Shown here piece by piece: positions 55,867 to 64,000 of a DNA stretch of 64,000 nt; positions within the stretch are counted from its first letter, which is position 1, and every line of letters starts with the position of its first letter. Location: positions 1-64,000 of the forward strand of contig QBMK01000016.1 in assembly GCA_003249035.1 (NCBI GenBank). The letters are read 5' to 3'. This stretch comes from Pseudanabaena sp. GTDB taxonomy: Bacteria; Cyanobacteriota; Cyanobacteriia; Pseudanabaenales; Pseudanabaenaceae. Below the pieces are notes generated by a model, which was given only the letters and a program-made list of their open reading frames with translations, was not told where the DNA came from and searched no databases. A program made the translations under genes and the position numbers.

Positions 55867-56517
55867 ATGTTATTTGGACTTGGCAAAAAGTTAACACTTC
55901 CATCTGCAAACGACGCTCTTCCCGGGAGAGCATCGACAATTCCTACAGCGTCCCACCATTTTGTGAATGGTAATGCGCTGAAACCACCTTTTCCTGAAGG
56001 AATGGAAACGGCTGTTTTTGGTCTAGGCTGTTTTTGGGGCGCAGAGCGTAAGTTTTGGCAGCAAAAAGGCATTTATGTTACAGCTGTTGGTTATGCCGCA
56101 GGCTTAACGCCTAATCCAACTTATGAAGAAGTTTGTTCGGGCATGACTGGACATAACGAGGTTGTTCTAGTTGTGTACGATCCCAAACAGATTAGTTATG
56201 CCGATTTGCTCAAAGTTTTTTGGGAAGCTCATAATCCGACACAAGGAATGCAGCAGGGGAATGATAAGGGTACTCAATATCGTTCCGGTATTTATGTGTT
56301 CAACGATGTCCAACGAAAACTTGCTGAGGATTCTCGCGAAGTTTATCAGGATGCTCTCAAGGCTTCAGGCATGAAGCAGGGTATTACGACAGAAATTCGT
56401 GATGCTGGCGAGTTTTATTATGCTGAAGGCTACCATCAGCAATACCTCGCTAAGAATCCTGGTGGATATTGTGGGCTAGGCGGTACAAATGTCTGTTACC
56501 CTCCTGTCGCCGTTTAA
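55867..56517 (+). CDS. msrA: Peptide methionine sulfoxide reductase MsrA
   Basis: The 216-residue enzyme reduces methionine-S-sulfoxide. The catalytic [12 protein letters not shown] is followed by [18 protein letters not shown], the [10 protein letters not shown] loop and a C-terminal cysteine-containing [14 protein letters not shown] for recycling. The N-terminal about 45 residues (ALPGRAS ... [13 protein letters not shown]) are usual in cyanobacterial MsrA. Confidence 0.95.
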   Translation: MLFGLGKKLTLPSANDALPGRASTIPTASHHFVNGNALKPPFPEGMETAVFGLGCFWGAERKFWQQKGIYVTAVGYAAGLTPNPTYEEVCSGMTGHNEVVLVVYDPKQISYADLLKVFWEAHNPTQGMQQGNDKGTQYRSGIYVFNDVQRKLAEDSREVYQDALKASGMKQGITTEIRDAGEFYYAEGYHQQYLAKNPGGYCGLGGTNVCYPPVAV

Positions 56518-56521
56518 ATAT

Positions 56522-56553
56522 AATAAAGGCTGTGCTTTTGCGCAGCCTTTATT
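56522..56553. terminator. Bidirectional terminator between msrA and LpxB-like gene
   Basis: AATAAAGGCTGTGC pairs with GCGCAGCCTTTATT (one G-T) around TTTT, 5 bases after the msrA stop, between convergent genes. Confidence 0.75.
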
Positions 56554-56585
56554 GATAATTGAGCTAAAACTTCGAGCTATCTCAA

Positions 56586-57860
56586 TTATTTGCTTGCTAT
56601 AGCATTAATCACTATTGCGGCTAGTTTACTTGCTGCTCCTGCTTCTCCACATACGGCTTTTAGGCGATCGCGCATTTTTGCTAATTCATCTGGATGATCG
56701 AGATAGAACAAAATTTCGGTGACAACTTGCGTAGGCATAAGCAATCCTAAATGTTCTGGGACAATCTCTTCGCCAGCCCAAATATTCGGCCAAGATAATA
56801 ACTGACCTTTCTTTTGAATTTGTGAAATTAGTACTGCGTTAATTAAAACGCTGAGAAACTTACCCAAAAGTGGCGCAGAAGCAAGTAGCCCCAGCAATCC
56901 ATCCCATCCTACTTTTGTTTCCACAAAATTCGTGGGTAATAAAACTAACATCGGTTGATTAAGAGCTGCTAGCTCGGCAGTATTAGCGCCAACAGTAGTA
57001 ATACAGAGTTGACAGCTTTTAATGAGTTTATGGGCAGGGAATTCGCGATAAATCTTAATTACAGTGCCTTTGGCAGTTACCAAATTTCCGTCAAATATGT
57101 CTGCCGTGGCGCCATCACTATCGGCAGTTGGAAAGCTAGTTTGAGCGTATTTGGCTAGGGTCTCGGGAGTAGTCGTTGGCGCTAGGACGATCGCTAATTC
57201 CAGATCGGGACGTTTTTGTTTGAGAATATCGGCGATCGCTACAACTATAGGCACACCGACCTGTAATTTGTGTCCTTTTGAGCCAGGCATAAAGCAAATT
57301 CTCTTGGCTGGGACAGAGATACTTAATTCATCCTGACCCACCTGATCAACCATCAAATCACCAATCATCGTAGCTTTTGCCCGAAATTTTGAAGGAATCT
57401 TATCGATGATTGCCTGATTACGCACAGCAAATAAATCCGCCCAGCGATACCATCTAGCTTCCCATTCTGCATAAATTAAAGTTTTGTAACCAAGACGCTT
57501 AGCGATCGCCACCGCAAAAAACTGATCCCCGCCCAAAAAAATTACAATACCTTGCTTAGCCCATTCCCAGTTAGGAGTTTTGCCCCACAACAAAAAATCG
57601 AAAAACTGATCCTGTGGCAATACACGATTTACATTAGGAAAACTTTGGACTAGCTGTGCTTCCTTACCACTGGCATTCTGGCAGGGTGAGAGTACGACCG
57701 AGATTCGCGTTTTTTGAGTACTAGTTAAGTCTGGTTGCGATCGCTGTGCTATTTCTAAGGCTTTAAGAAAAGGAAATACCCATGTCGTTAACTCCCCAGG
57801 AGCATTCGACAGAATTAAAATATCTGTGGAAATATCCTTGGTTTGAGGAATGTTAGCCAT
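56586..57860 (-). CDS. Lipid-A-disaccharide synthase-related protein
   Basis: About 424 residues of a GT-B-like glycosyltransferase related to LpxB (TIGR03492-type). It begins with DILILSNAPGELTTWVFPFLKAL, with GDQFFAVAIAKRLGYKTLIYAEWEARW and the nucleotide-site region KRICFMPGSKGHKLQ; ITTVGANTAELAALNQPMLVLLP follows. Donor and acceptor sugars are unknown. MANIPQ at 57860 is preferred; an in-frame ATG at 57875 lies in an inverted repeat. Confidence 0.8.
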   Translation of the reverse strand: MANIPQTKDISTDILILSNAPGELTTWVFPFLKALEIAQRSQPDLTSTQKTRISVVLSPCQNASGKEAQLVQSFPNVNRVLPQDQFFDFLLWGKTPNWEWAKQGIVIFLGGDQFFAVAIAKRLGYKTLIYAEWEARWYRWADLFAVRNQAIIDKIPSKFRAKATMIGDLMVDQVGQDELSISVPAKRICFMPGSKGHKLQVGVPIVVAIADILKQKRPDLELAIVLAPTTTPETLAKYAQTSFPTADSDGATADIFDGNLVTAKGTVIKIYREFPAHKLIKSCQLCITTVGANTAELAALNQPMLVLLPTNFVETKVGWDGLLGLLASAPLLGKFLSVLINAVLISQIQKKGQLLSWPNIWAGEEIVPEHLGLLMPTQVVTEILFYLDHPDELAKMRDRLKAVCGEAGAASKLAAIVINAIASK

Positions 57861-57927
57861 TGTTAGTAAACCCATAAAGTAGACAGAAAACTTCTCACTA
57901 TCTCTACTTTATGGGTTTACGTAGCTA

Positions 57928-58012
57928 GGCACAATTAAATATAAAAAAACAAAATCTGTACCGCCCGCTACGCGGGCGGTACAGATTTTGCGTCAGGTTT
58001 TTTAATTGTGCC
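57928..58012. repeat. Composite palindrome between divergent genes
   Basis: Outer arms GGCACAATTAAA (57928-57939) and TTTAATTGTGCC (58001-58012) enclose a perfect 19-bp stem, CAAAATCTGTACCGCCCGC with its complement, loop TAC. It lies between the divergent LpxB-like gene and btpA, so it terminates neither. It may be a mobile palindrome. Confidence 0.7.
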
Positions 58013-58139
58013 AAGTTACTTATTGCCAGAAATTGAAATGACGGGATCGAATTCACGATAAAATTATGCACTCATAATCAAGTTAAATTAAGAGCAAGTC
58101 ACTCAGCTTTTTACCCAAATTTTTATAAACGTCACGCAT

Positions 58140-59006
58140 GTGGATTTAAGTAGTTTATTTGATACGCCCAAGCCTGTAATTGGGGTCATCCATCTTTTGC
58201 CGTTGCCTACTTCGCCTCGTTGGGGGAGCAGCCTTAAAGAGGTAATTGATCGCGCAGAGCAGGAAGCTACAGCACTCGCCGCAGGTGGAGTGCATGGAAT
58301 TATTGTAGAGAATTTTTTTGATGCTCCGTTTACCAAAGAACGCGTCGATCCTGCTGTGGTCAGTTCCATGAGCCTAGTTGTCCATCGCGTCAAGCAGATG
58401 GTTGGCGTTCCTGTCGGCATAAATGTCTTGAGGAATGATGGTCATAGTGCTTTAGCGATCGCTTCCTGTGTTGGGGCTAAGTTTATTCGGGTCAATGTCC
58501 TGATGGGCGTAATGGCAACCGATCAAGGCATTATCGAAGGGGATGCCTACAAACTTTTACGATATCGTCGTGAACTAGGCTCAGATGTAAAAATCTTTGC
58601 TGATGTTTTGGTGAAGCACGCTCAGCCCATTTCAGTTCCGCAGATTTCTGCCGCAGTTCACGATACGATTCATCGAGGACTTGCTGATGCGGTCATTTTA
58701 TCTGGATGGGCAACGGGGCATCCACCGACATCAGAAGATCTCAAAGAAGCAAAAATTGCCTGTGGTGATACGCCCCTATTTGTTGGCTCTGGTGCAACAT
58801 GGGACAATGTGCCGCAGTTGATGGAATATGCAGACGGCGTAATTGTCTCTAGCTCGCTCAAGCGTAATGGTCAGATCCAACAGGCGATCGATCCGATTAG
58901 GGTCAGCCGCTTTGTCGATGCAGTGCGGTTAGATATTGCCAATAAAAAAAATAAACATATTGCCGAAGAGCAAATATTGCGATCGCCACCGATATCAATT
59001 GGTTAG
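58140..59006 (+). CDS. btpA: BtpA, photosystem I biogenesis protein
   Basis: A 288-residue thylakoid-associated protein of the BtpA family, shown in Synechocystis to stabilise photosystem I reaction-centre proteins. VIGVIHLLPLPTSPRWGSS near the start, GGVHGIIVENFFDAPF, PVGINVLRND and the C-terminal VGSGATWDNV with ADGVIVSSSLK give a TIM-barrel-like pattern. The start is GTG at 58140; the ATG two bases earlier is out of frame and meets a stop at once. Confidence 0.9.
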   Translation: MDLSSLFDTPKPVIGVIHLLPLPTSPRWGSSLKEVIDRAEQEATALAAGGVHGIIVENFFDAPFTKERVDPAVVSSMSLVVHRVKQMVGVPVGINVLRNDGHSALAIASCVGAKFIRVNVLMGVMATDQGIIEGDAYKLLRYRRELGSDVKIFADVLVKHAQPISVPQISAAVHDTIHRGLADAVILSGWATGHPPTSEDLKEAKIACGDTPLFVGSGATWDNVPQLMEYADGVIVSSSLKRNGQIQQAIDPIRVSRFVDAVRLDIANKKNKHIAEEQILRSPPISIG

Positions 59007-59078
59007 AATCTTATAATTGACATCCAGCTCGCTTTGCAGTGTGATTGTTAAAAGTTTTATTATTCAGGCAGGTACAAA

Positions 59079-59978
59079 TTGTCAGGAACAGCTACAAGAA
59101 AACGATCTGAGCCTTGGTTGCATCGGTGGTCGCGCCCTGCGATCGTCGCTTTGTCTCTATTTGGCTTTTCTCTGGTAACTTATTTGACCGTAATTCACTT
59201 TTTTGGACAGAAAGTCGCACTTTGCGATGTCCAAGGCAGTGGCTGTGATTTAGTGCTCAGTAGTGAATACGCCAAGATTTTTGGTATTCCTTTAACAATT
59301 TTTGGTGCTTTGGGCTATCTCACCATAGGACTCTTAGCTGGATTGCCATTGATTGTGAAGAAAGATGCTCCCAAGGAGCAAGCGCAAATCAAGGAAGTAG
59401 CAAATTTCTTGCTGTTCATGGTGTCCTCGTCAACTTTTGTCTTTAGCGGCTACCTGCTGTATCTTCTCTCATCGGGACAGATCGGTGGGCAGCCTCAGGT
59501 TTGTCTGTACTGCATATCCTCCGCCGTTACCATGACTACAATTTGGTTACTCACGGTATTTGGTAATGCTTGGAAAGATGTGGGCAATCTCTTCTTTACA
59601 GGTGCGATCGTAGCGATCGTGACGCTGACGGGAACTTTAGTTATTTATGGTAGCCAAGGTAAACTCTCAGCCCAGAGCAACACGTTTGCGGGACGTTTAG
59701 CTCAGCACTTAACTGCAACCAATGCCAAGATGTACGGCGCATATTGGTGTCCGCATTGTTTAGATCAAAAGAAAAAGTTTGGCGAGGCTCAAAAATTAAT
59801 TCCCTATGTGGAATGTGCGCCTAATGCTCCTAATGGGGTAAAGTCACAAACTGCATTATGCGAACAGAAAGGAATTAAGGGATTTCCCACTTGGGAGATC
59901 AATGGCAAAATGCTCTCAGGTGAGCGTACTTTAGTTGAATTAGCCAATGAGTCTGGTTTTACAGGTGCTCGAGACTAA
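59079..59978 (+). CDS. Vitamin K epoxide reductase / thioredoxin fusion protein
   Basis: The 299-residue thylakoid oxidoreductase links quinone reduction to disulfide formation. The VKOR domain has a loop-cysteine pair in CDVQGSGCDLV, four or five membrane segments and the CLYC motif. The C-terminal thioredoxin-like domain has YWCPHC and the cis-proline GFPTWEING. It is the LTO1-type protein needed for photosystem II assembly in plants and cyanobacteria. The start is TTG, preceded by AGGCAGG. Confidence 0.92.
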   Translation: MSGTATRKRSEPWLHRWSRPAIVALSLFGFSLVTYLTVIHFFGQKVALCDVQGSGCDLVLSSEYAKIFGIPLTIFGALGYLTIGLLAGLPLIVKKDAPKEQAQIKEVANFLLFMVSSSTFVFSGYLLYLLSSGQIGGQPQVCLYCISSAVTMTTIWLLTVFGNAWKDVGNLFFTGAIVAIVTLTGTLVIYGSQGKLSAQSNTFAGRLAQHLTATNAKMYGAYWCPHCLDQKKKFGEAQKLIPYVECAPNAPNGVKSQTALCEQKGIKGFPTWEINGKMLSGERTLVELANESGFTGARD

Positions 59979-59982
59979 ATCC

Positions 59983-60013
59983 AAAAAAGAGAGTGCAAAG
60001 CACTCTCTTTTTT
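59983..60013. terminator. Terminator after the VKOR-Trx gene
   Basis: AAAAAAGAGAGTGC pairs perfectly with GCACTCTCTTTTTT around AAA, with T-runs on both strands, between convergent genes. Confidence 0.85.
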
Positions 60014-60887
60014 ATAAGCCCCAATAATTTGCTCTTTCTTCTAGCCATCCATTTTTGCGCCATTTCTCGACAACATCAAAGACCCGATCGCGTAGATCTA
60101 GATATTGCAAACCACGCGGCAAGGCGATCGCTAAGCTATGAACTGCAAGAGGTTTCCCAATGATTTCATAGTCAGGATGATCTTTGAGCCATTGTGTAAG
60201 ACTCGTGCGATCGCCTACAAAAGCTTTAAGTTTGTTTGATTGCAAAGCACCTAAACCATCTGCATAGGAATTGACACCAATAATCGTTGCTTTGGGAAAT
60301 TGCGATTGGATTGCGGCGATCGCGGCTGAATTTTTGAGAACACCGATTGCTGATTGTTGCCTAAGATCTTGAGAGGTTATGCCGCGCTTGGCGATCACAA
60401 TTATGCTGTCAGTGTAATAGGGGAGCGAAAAATCAATTAGGCGCGAACGATTGTTAGTGAGAGTAATTTGGGCAATCGCTAGATCTACTTGGTTGGTTTG
60501 TAATGCTGCTAGGCGATCGCGATTTTTTAATGGCACTAATTCAATTTGGAGATTTAGCTCTTTTGCTAATTCACGAGCAATATCAATTTCTAGTCCCGAC
60601 AATTTGCCACTGCGATCGCGAAATCCTAACGGCGGCAAATTATCTTTGACCCCAACAATTAATTTACCTCGTTTTTGAATTGTATTTAAAGCATTAAACT
60701 CCTGTGCGATCGAAGCCTTATTTATCGCCAAAAGATCTAGATGACTTCCTAAACTGAATAAGAAGATCGTGGTTAGAGATGATTTTAAAATTGATGATAT
60801 TGCTGACAAGAAATCAAGATGCTGGATTCCTCTATATTTAGAAATGGCTCTTTTCTCAACTTGTTTCACGCAAAAGTATCTCCCCAA
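60012..60887 (-). CDS. Family 3 extracellular solute-binding protein
   Basis: A 291-residue periplasmic binding protein of the polar amino acid type. A basic N-terminus and one hydrophobic segment (about 30-48) act as a signal or anchor. The binding fold starts at about 68: RGKLIVGVKDNLPPLGFRDRSGKLSGLEIDIAREL, with the DLAIAQITLTNNRSRLIDFSLPYY hallmark. No permease or ATPase is next to it, so it may work with a distant transporter. Confidence 0.85.
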   Translation of the reverse strand: MGRYFCVKQVEKRAISKYRGIQHLDFLSAISSILKSSLTTIFLFSLGSHLDLLAINKASIAQEFNALNTIQKRGKLIVGVKDNLPPLGFRDRSGKLSGLEIDIARELAKELNLQIELVPLKNRDRLAALQTNQVDLAIAQITLTNNRSRLIDFSLPYYTDSIIVIAKRGITSQDLRQQSAIGVLKNSAAIAAIQSQFPKATIIGVNSYADGLGALQSNKLKAFVGDRTSLTQWLKDHPDYEIIGKPLAVHSLAIALPRGLQYLDLRDRVFDVVEKWRKNGWLEERANYWGL

Positions 60888-61042
60888 ATATTTAAGTCAG
60901 ACTTGTAAAACACATTAATAAACCCATTTAGAAATCTATTCGATTTTCATGCATTAATCTTAATTTGATTAGGCGATCGCTGCAAAAAAGTTACTATAGA
61001 GTCAATATTTCGACGCTATGTCCTACGGGGTTAATTTACGGC

Positions 61043-61624
61043 ATGGGTGTAGAGATTTGTTTTGATGGTTATTTAAGGTCGATTGTAAACACTCACCAGA
61101 AATGGCAGGAGTGTTATACGCCAACGGATGCGAAAGGTAAAGATTCAGCAAAGGTTGAGCGCGATCGCATTGCACCTGCTTTTTTTGATTTCGGCTTAAT
61201 GGTACAGACGGTGGAGCCGTCAAAGGCTGAGCAGGAAAGAGAATTAGAGGGCGATCGCGAAAAGGAGGAAAAAATCGAGAGGTTGCCAGTACTGGAGGGG
61301 ATCTGTAAGTATGCGGCGGAGCATGTGTTGCTGGTGGGTAGACCAGGATCGGGGAAGTCTACAGCTTTAGCGCGGTTGTTGTTGCAGGAGACGGAAAATG
61401 CGCTAAGCGATCGCAACGCGAAAATCCCTGTATTGGTGGAGTTGCGGTATTTGCCCTCGGAGGCGAATGAGGCGTCTGTATGCGATCGCATTCTTGCTTT
61501 TATTCACAAACACGATCCTGCTTTGGATATCGATGAGGCGGGGATTAAAAACAAGAATATTTTGTGCATATTGAATGTGTTAGATTCTATTTATAAAGTT
61601 AGTGAGTTGAATTATGATTCTTGA
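61043..61624 (+). pseudogene. NACHT-type NTPase, truncated
   Basis: About 193 residues of the N-terminal half of a NACHT protein. MGVEICFDGYLRSIVNTHQKW starts the effector-side region. Walker A is LLVGRPGSGKSTALARLLL and KIPVLVELRYLPSE is the next NACHT strand. After about residue 175 the sequence loses similarity and ends before Walker B. HIP1 sites are common up to 61490 and absent after. The remnant overlaps the next gene by 11 bp. An in-frame TTG at 60965 would extend the start. It was probably cut by insertion of the helicase-nuclease segment. Confidence 0.65.
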
Positions 61625-64000
61625 TTTTAATAAACTTGGTGGTGGAGACAGATTCGATATAGCAACTTCTCCAAGAGAAATATTTGTATCTTTACCCAAT
61701 AAAAAAGAAGATAAATTTGAATACCCTAGAGACGTTCAATCGCAAGTATGGGGGAAATGGCATCAAAGAAGAAATGATAAAGATATTGTCATAAAAATGA
61801 ATACGGGCAGTGGGAAAACTATAGTTGGTTTAGTAATTTTAAAGAGTTGCCTAAATGAACGAAAAGGACCTGCTGTATATGTAGTACCTGACAATTATCT
61901 AGTTCAACAAGTATCCAGTGAGGCAAGAGATATTGGGATAGAAATAACGGAAGATCATCTATCTCCTAGATTTCAATCCGGAAAAGCCATTTTAATCATT
62001 AATATACAAAAACTGGTTAATGGGAAATCTGTTTTTGGTGTTGGCAGTGATGGCATTAAGATTAAAATTTGTAGTCTTTTGATTGATGATGCACATGCTT
62101 GTCTAGATACTATTGAAGAACAGTTCACATTAACCATTGATATCAATAATCCTGCATACACCGCTATATATAAATGCGTTAAAGAGTCTTTGCATTCTCA
62201 ATCTGAAGATAAAGCCTATGAAATTGAGAATCAAACTTATGCCTACATGCAAGTCCCATTTTGGAATTGGCAATCTAAGGTTTCAGAAGTATTCAGAATA
62301 TTAAGTAATGCCTATGCTTCTGTAAATAATGATTGGTTAAAATTTAAGTGGCAACTAGTAAAGGAATATCTCAAATTATCAAGATGTGTAGTATCGTCTA
62401 AAAAAATAGAGATTACACCTCATTTCATTCCTATCAATGTAATCCCTAGTATTAGGAATGCTCAAAGAAGAATATTTATGACTGCAACTTTGGTGAATGA
62501 CACTATTCTTACAAGTCACTTTGGTATTACCGATAGCACTTCAATTACTCAAGCTATTGTACCTGATTCAGCAGGTGACATCGGAGATAGGATGATTCTC
62601 ATGCCTCAGGTAATTAATCCAGATATAAAAGATGAGGAAATCAAGGATTTATGTAAGGAAATATCACAAAGAGTTAATGTTGTTGTAATTGTCCCATCTA
62701 AAGAAAGAGCTAAATTCTGGAAGGATAAAGCTGATTTGATTCTCGATAGAGAGAACTTAAATGATGGTGTGACTAGGCTAAGAGGAAATCAAAAAGTTGG
62801 TTTAGTAATACTCATTAATCGCTACGATGGTGTTGATTTGCCCAAATCTTCTTGTCGGTTACTAGTTATTGATGGAGTTCCTAATATTAGTCCAGAGATT
62901 GACAAGATTAATTCTGTTTTTCTTGCCGAAAGTTCTCTTAAACAATATCAGCTTATTCAGAAGATTGAACAAGGAATGGGAAGAGGAGTTCGTTCTAGTG
63001 AAGACTATTGCGTTGTTTTTTTGATGGGGCAAGCATTGATCAGTCAGATATATGTTGATAATGGAATGCAATTATTTTCCCCTGCAACAAAAGCTCAGTT
63101 GGAACTCTCAGATGATATATCAGAACAACTTCGAGATAAGGGTTTGAATAAAATCAAAGAAGTTATGATGTATTGCTTAGACAGAAATTCTAATTGGGTG
63201 TCTACTAGCAAAGGTAAATTAGCCTCTTTATCTTATGGAGACTCGTGCCAAGCAAACTCTTTGATAATTAGACAAAGAAAAGCCTTTGACCATGCATATA
63301 TAAAAAATTTTACTGAGGCAACTCAAGAGCTTCTAGAGGCTGTTAATGAAGTTGAATCCAATGATAAATCACTAAAAGGTTATCTAAAGCAGTGCTTGGC
63401 TGAATATATAAATTTCTATGACCCTGTAGAAGCACAGAAGACTCTTATATCAGCAGTAAAGGATAATCCTAATCTAATCAAGCCCATTGAAGGAATTGCC
63501 TATCACAAACTTGAATCACCTTCTTTGGAACAGGCAAGATCTTGCGTAAATTACTTACAACAAAAATTCACTTCCAATCCCAATAAAATTCTTGTATCAA
63601 TAAATAGTTTGTTAGCATCTCTAATCTTTAAGCCAGAAACTGCTAATGAATTTGAAGAATCAATGAAAAAACTTGCTTGCTACATTGGATTTTTAAGTCA
63701 AAGACCAGAGCAAGAGGCAAAAAATGGTGGTCCTGATGTTTTATGGTCTGTTGGCAACCAAAAATATTTTGTTATCGAGTGTAAAAACGGAGCTACAACT
63801 GACAGAATTAGTAAAGATTACTGTAATCAGCTCAATGGATCAGGTGAGTGGTTTTTAAGGACATACGATCATACATCCAAATTTACACCCATTTTAATTC
63901 ATCCATCCAAGTACTTTGATTTTGATGCTTCGCCTAATCAAAATACACGAATCATTGATTTGGACAAACTTGATTTTCTGCGTAAGAATATACATGATTT
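61614..64000 (+). CDS. Superfamily 2 helicase with C-terminal nuclease domain, incomplete at window end
   Basis: An uninterrupted frame of at least 795 codons runs to the window edge. Helicase motifs appear in order: MNTGSGKTIVGL (Walker A), LLIDDAHAC (DEAH-like), IFMTATL (motif III) and QGMGRGVRSSEDYCVV (motif VI). Near the end, GGPDVLWSVGNQKYFVIECKNG has the D...ExK pattern of PD-(D/E)xK restriction-type nucleases. The ATG at 61614 overlaps the NACHT remnant; an in-frame stop lies two codons upstream. The DNA is AT-rich without HIP1 sites, suggesting transfer. It is likely a defence or DNA-processing enzyme; I cannot name the system. Confidence 0.8.
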   Translation, partial: MILDFNKLGGGDRFDIATSPREIFVSLPNKKEDKFEYPRDVQSQVWGKWHQRRNDKDIVIKMNTGSGKTIVGLVILKSCLNERKGPAVYVVPDNYLVQQVSSEARDIGIEITEDHLSPRFQSGKAILIINIQKLVNGKSVFGVGSDGIKIKICSLLIDDAHACLDTIEEQFTLTIDINNPAYTAIYKCVKESLHSQSEDKAYEIENQTYAYMQVPFWNWQSKVSEVFRILSNAYASVNNDWLKFKWQLVKEYLKLSRCVVSSKKIEITPHFIPINVIPSIRNAQRRIFMTATLVNDTILTSHFGITDSTSITQAIVPDSAGDIGDRMILMPQVINPDIKDEEIKDLCKEISQRVNVVVIVPSKERAKFWKDKADLILDRENLNDGVTRLRGNQKVGLVILINRYDGVDLPKSSCRLLVIDGVPNISPEIDKINSVFLAESSLKQYQLIQKIEQGMGRGVRSSEDYCVVFLMGQALISQIYVDNGMQLFSPATKAQLELSDDISEQLRDKGLNKIKEVMMYCLDRNSNWVSTSKGKLASLSYGDSCQANSLIIRQRKAFDHAYIKNFTEATQELLEAVNEVESNDKSLKGYLKQCLAEYINFYDPVEAQKTLISAVKDNPNLIKPIEGIAYHKLESPSLEQARSCVNYLQQKFTSNPNKILVSINSLLASLIFKPETANEFEESMKKLACYIGFLSQRPEQEAKNGGPDVLWSVGNQKYFVIECKNGATTDRISKDYCNQLNGSGEWFLRTYDHTSKFTPILIHPSKYFDFDASPNQNTRIIDLDKLDFLRKNIHD

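Noticed and set aside
55907-55950. Apparent similarity between the msrA N-terminus and the nagA 3' end
   Set aside because: The msrA stretch is conserved family sequence (ALPGRAS), so the resemblance is chance.

Overview
This window is chromosomal DNA from a cyanobacterium. It carries photosystem II genes (psbD, psbC, psbV), plastocyanin (petE), Ycf54, Ycf23, PSRP-3/Ycf65, BtpA, a Tab2-type protein and a VKOR-thioredoxin fusion. The palindrome GCGATCGC (HIP1), typical of cyanobacteria, is frequent in the core regions. Gene content and style fit a Pseudanabaena-like lineage, but that placement is an inference.

Layout. 0-6 kb: urea ABC transporter operon urtABCDE behind an NtcA-type site, then tRNA-Pro(UGG). 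6-9 kb: four minus-strand genes (rhodanese, sterol-desaturase-type hydroxylase, pentapeptide membrane protein, pilin-like G/H protein). 9.4-14 kb: psbD and psbC, which here do not overlap, then PSRP-3, a HAD hydrolase and ycf54. 13.9-21 kb: a PP2C/kinase-pentapeptide pair, grpE, a dnaK gene interrupted by one in-frame stop, and accD. 21-30 kb: nagA, a Coq4-like protein divergent from a TetR regulator, ycf23, a glycolytic-type gap gene, petE, psbV, a C39-type peptidase with SH3-like repeats, and hisA. 30-42 kb is the accessory region: a peptide-type ABC permease, a RusA-like/REase-HEPN pair, several miniature transposable elements, a broken REP-associated transposase, a fetB-like permease, a cobA-hemD fusion, and a three-gene set (DUF262, DUF3696 ATPase, unknown protein) that looks like a defence or conflict module. 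42-60 kb is mostly housekeeping: an HtrA-type protease, galT-like, Tab2, Hsp20, DUF2252, glgC, gatA, Uma2, STAS, mini-RNase III, rlmB with a long low-complexity N-terminus, msrA, an LpxB-related protein, btpA, VKOR-Trx and a family-3 binding protein. 61-64 kb: a truncated NACHT NTPase joined to a large AT-rich helicase-nuclease gene that runs off the window.

The intergenic DNA is rich in long, near-perfect hairpins. Some sit between convergent genes and can act as terminators. Others sit between divergent genes, where neither neighbour could use them as a terminator, and share AAACC(C)AA outer ends with different stems, so they look like a dispersed palindrome family. Four further families of short inverted-repeat elements are visible. 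One copy has a perfect 8-bp target duplication and another a 6-bp duplication.

Most notable points: the single TAA inside an otherwise intact dnaK, the separation of psbD and psbC, the DUF262/DUF3696 module, the RusA/REase-HEPN pair, and the NACHT/helicase-nuclease region at the right edge.
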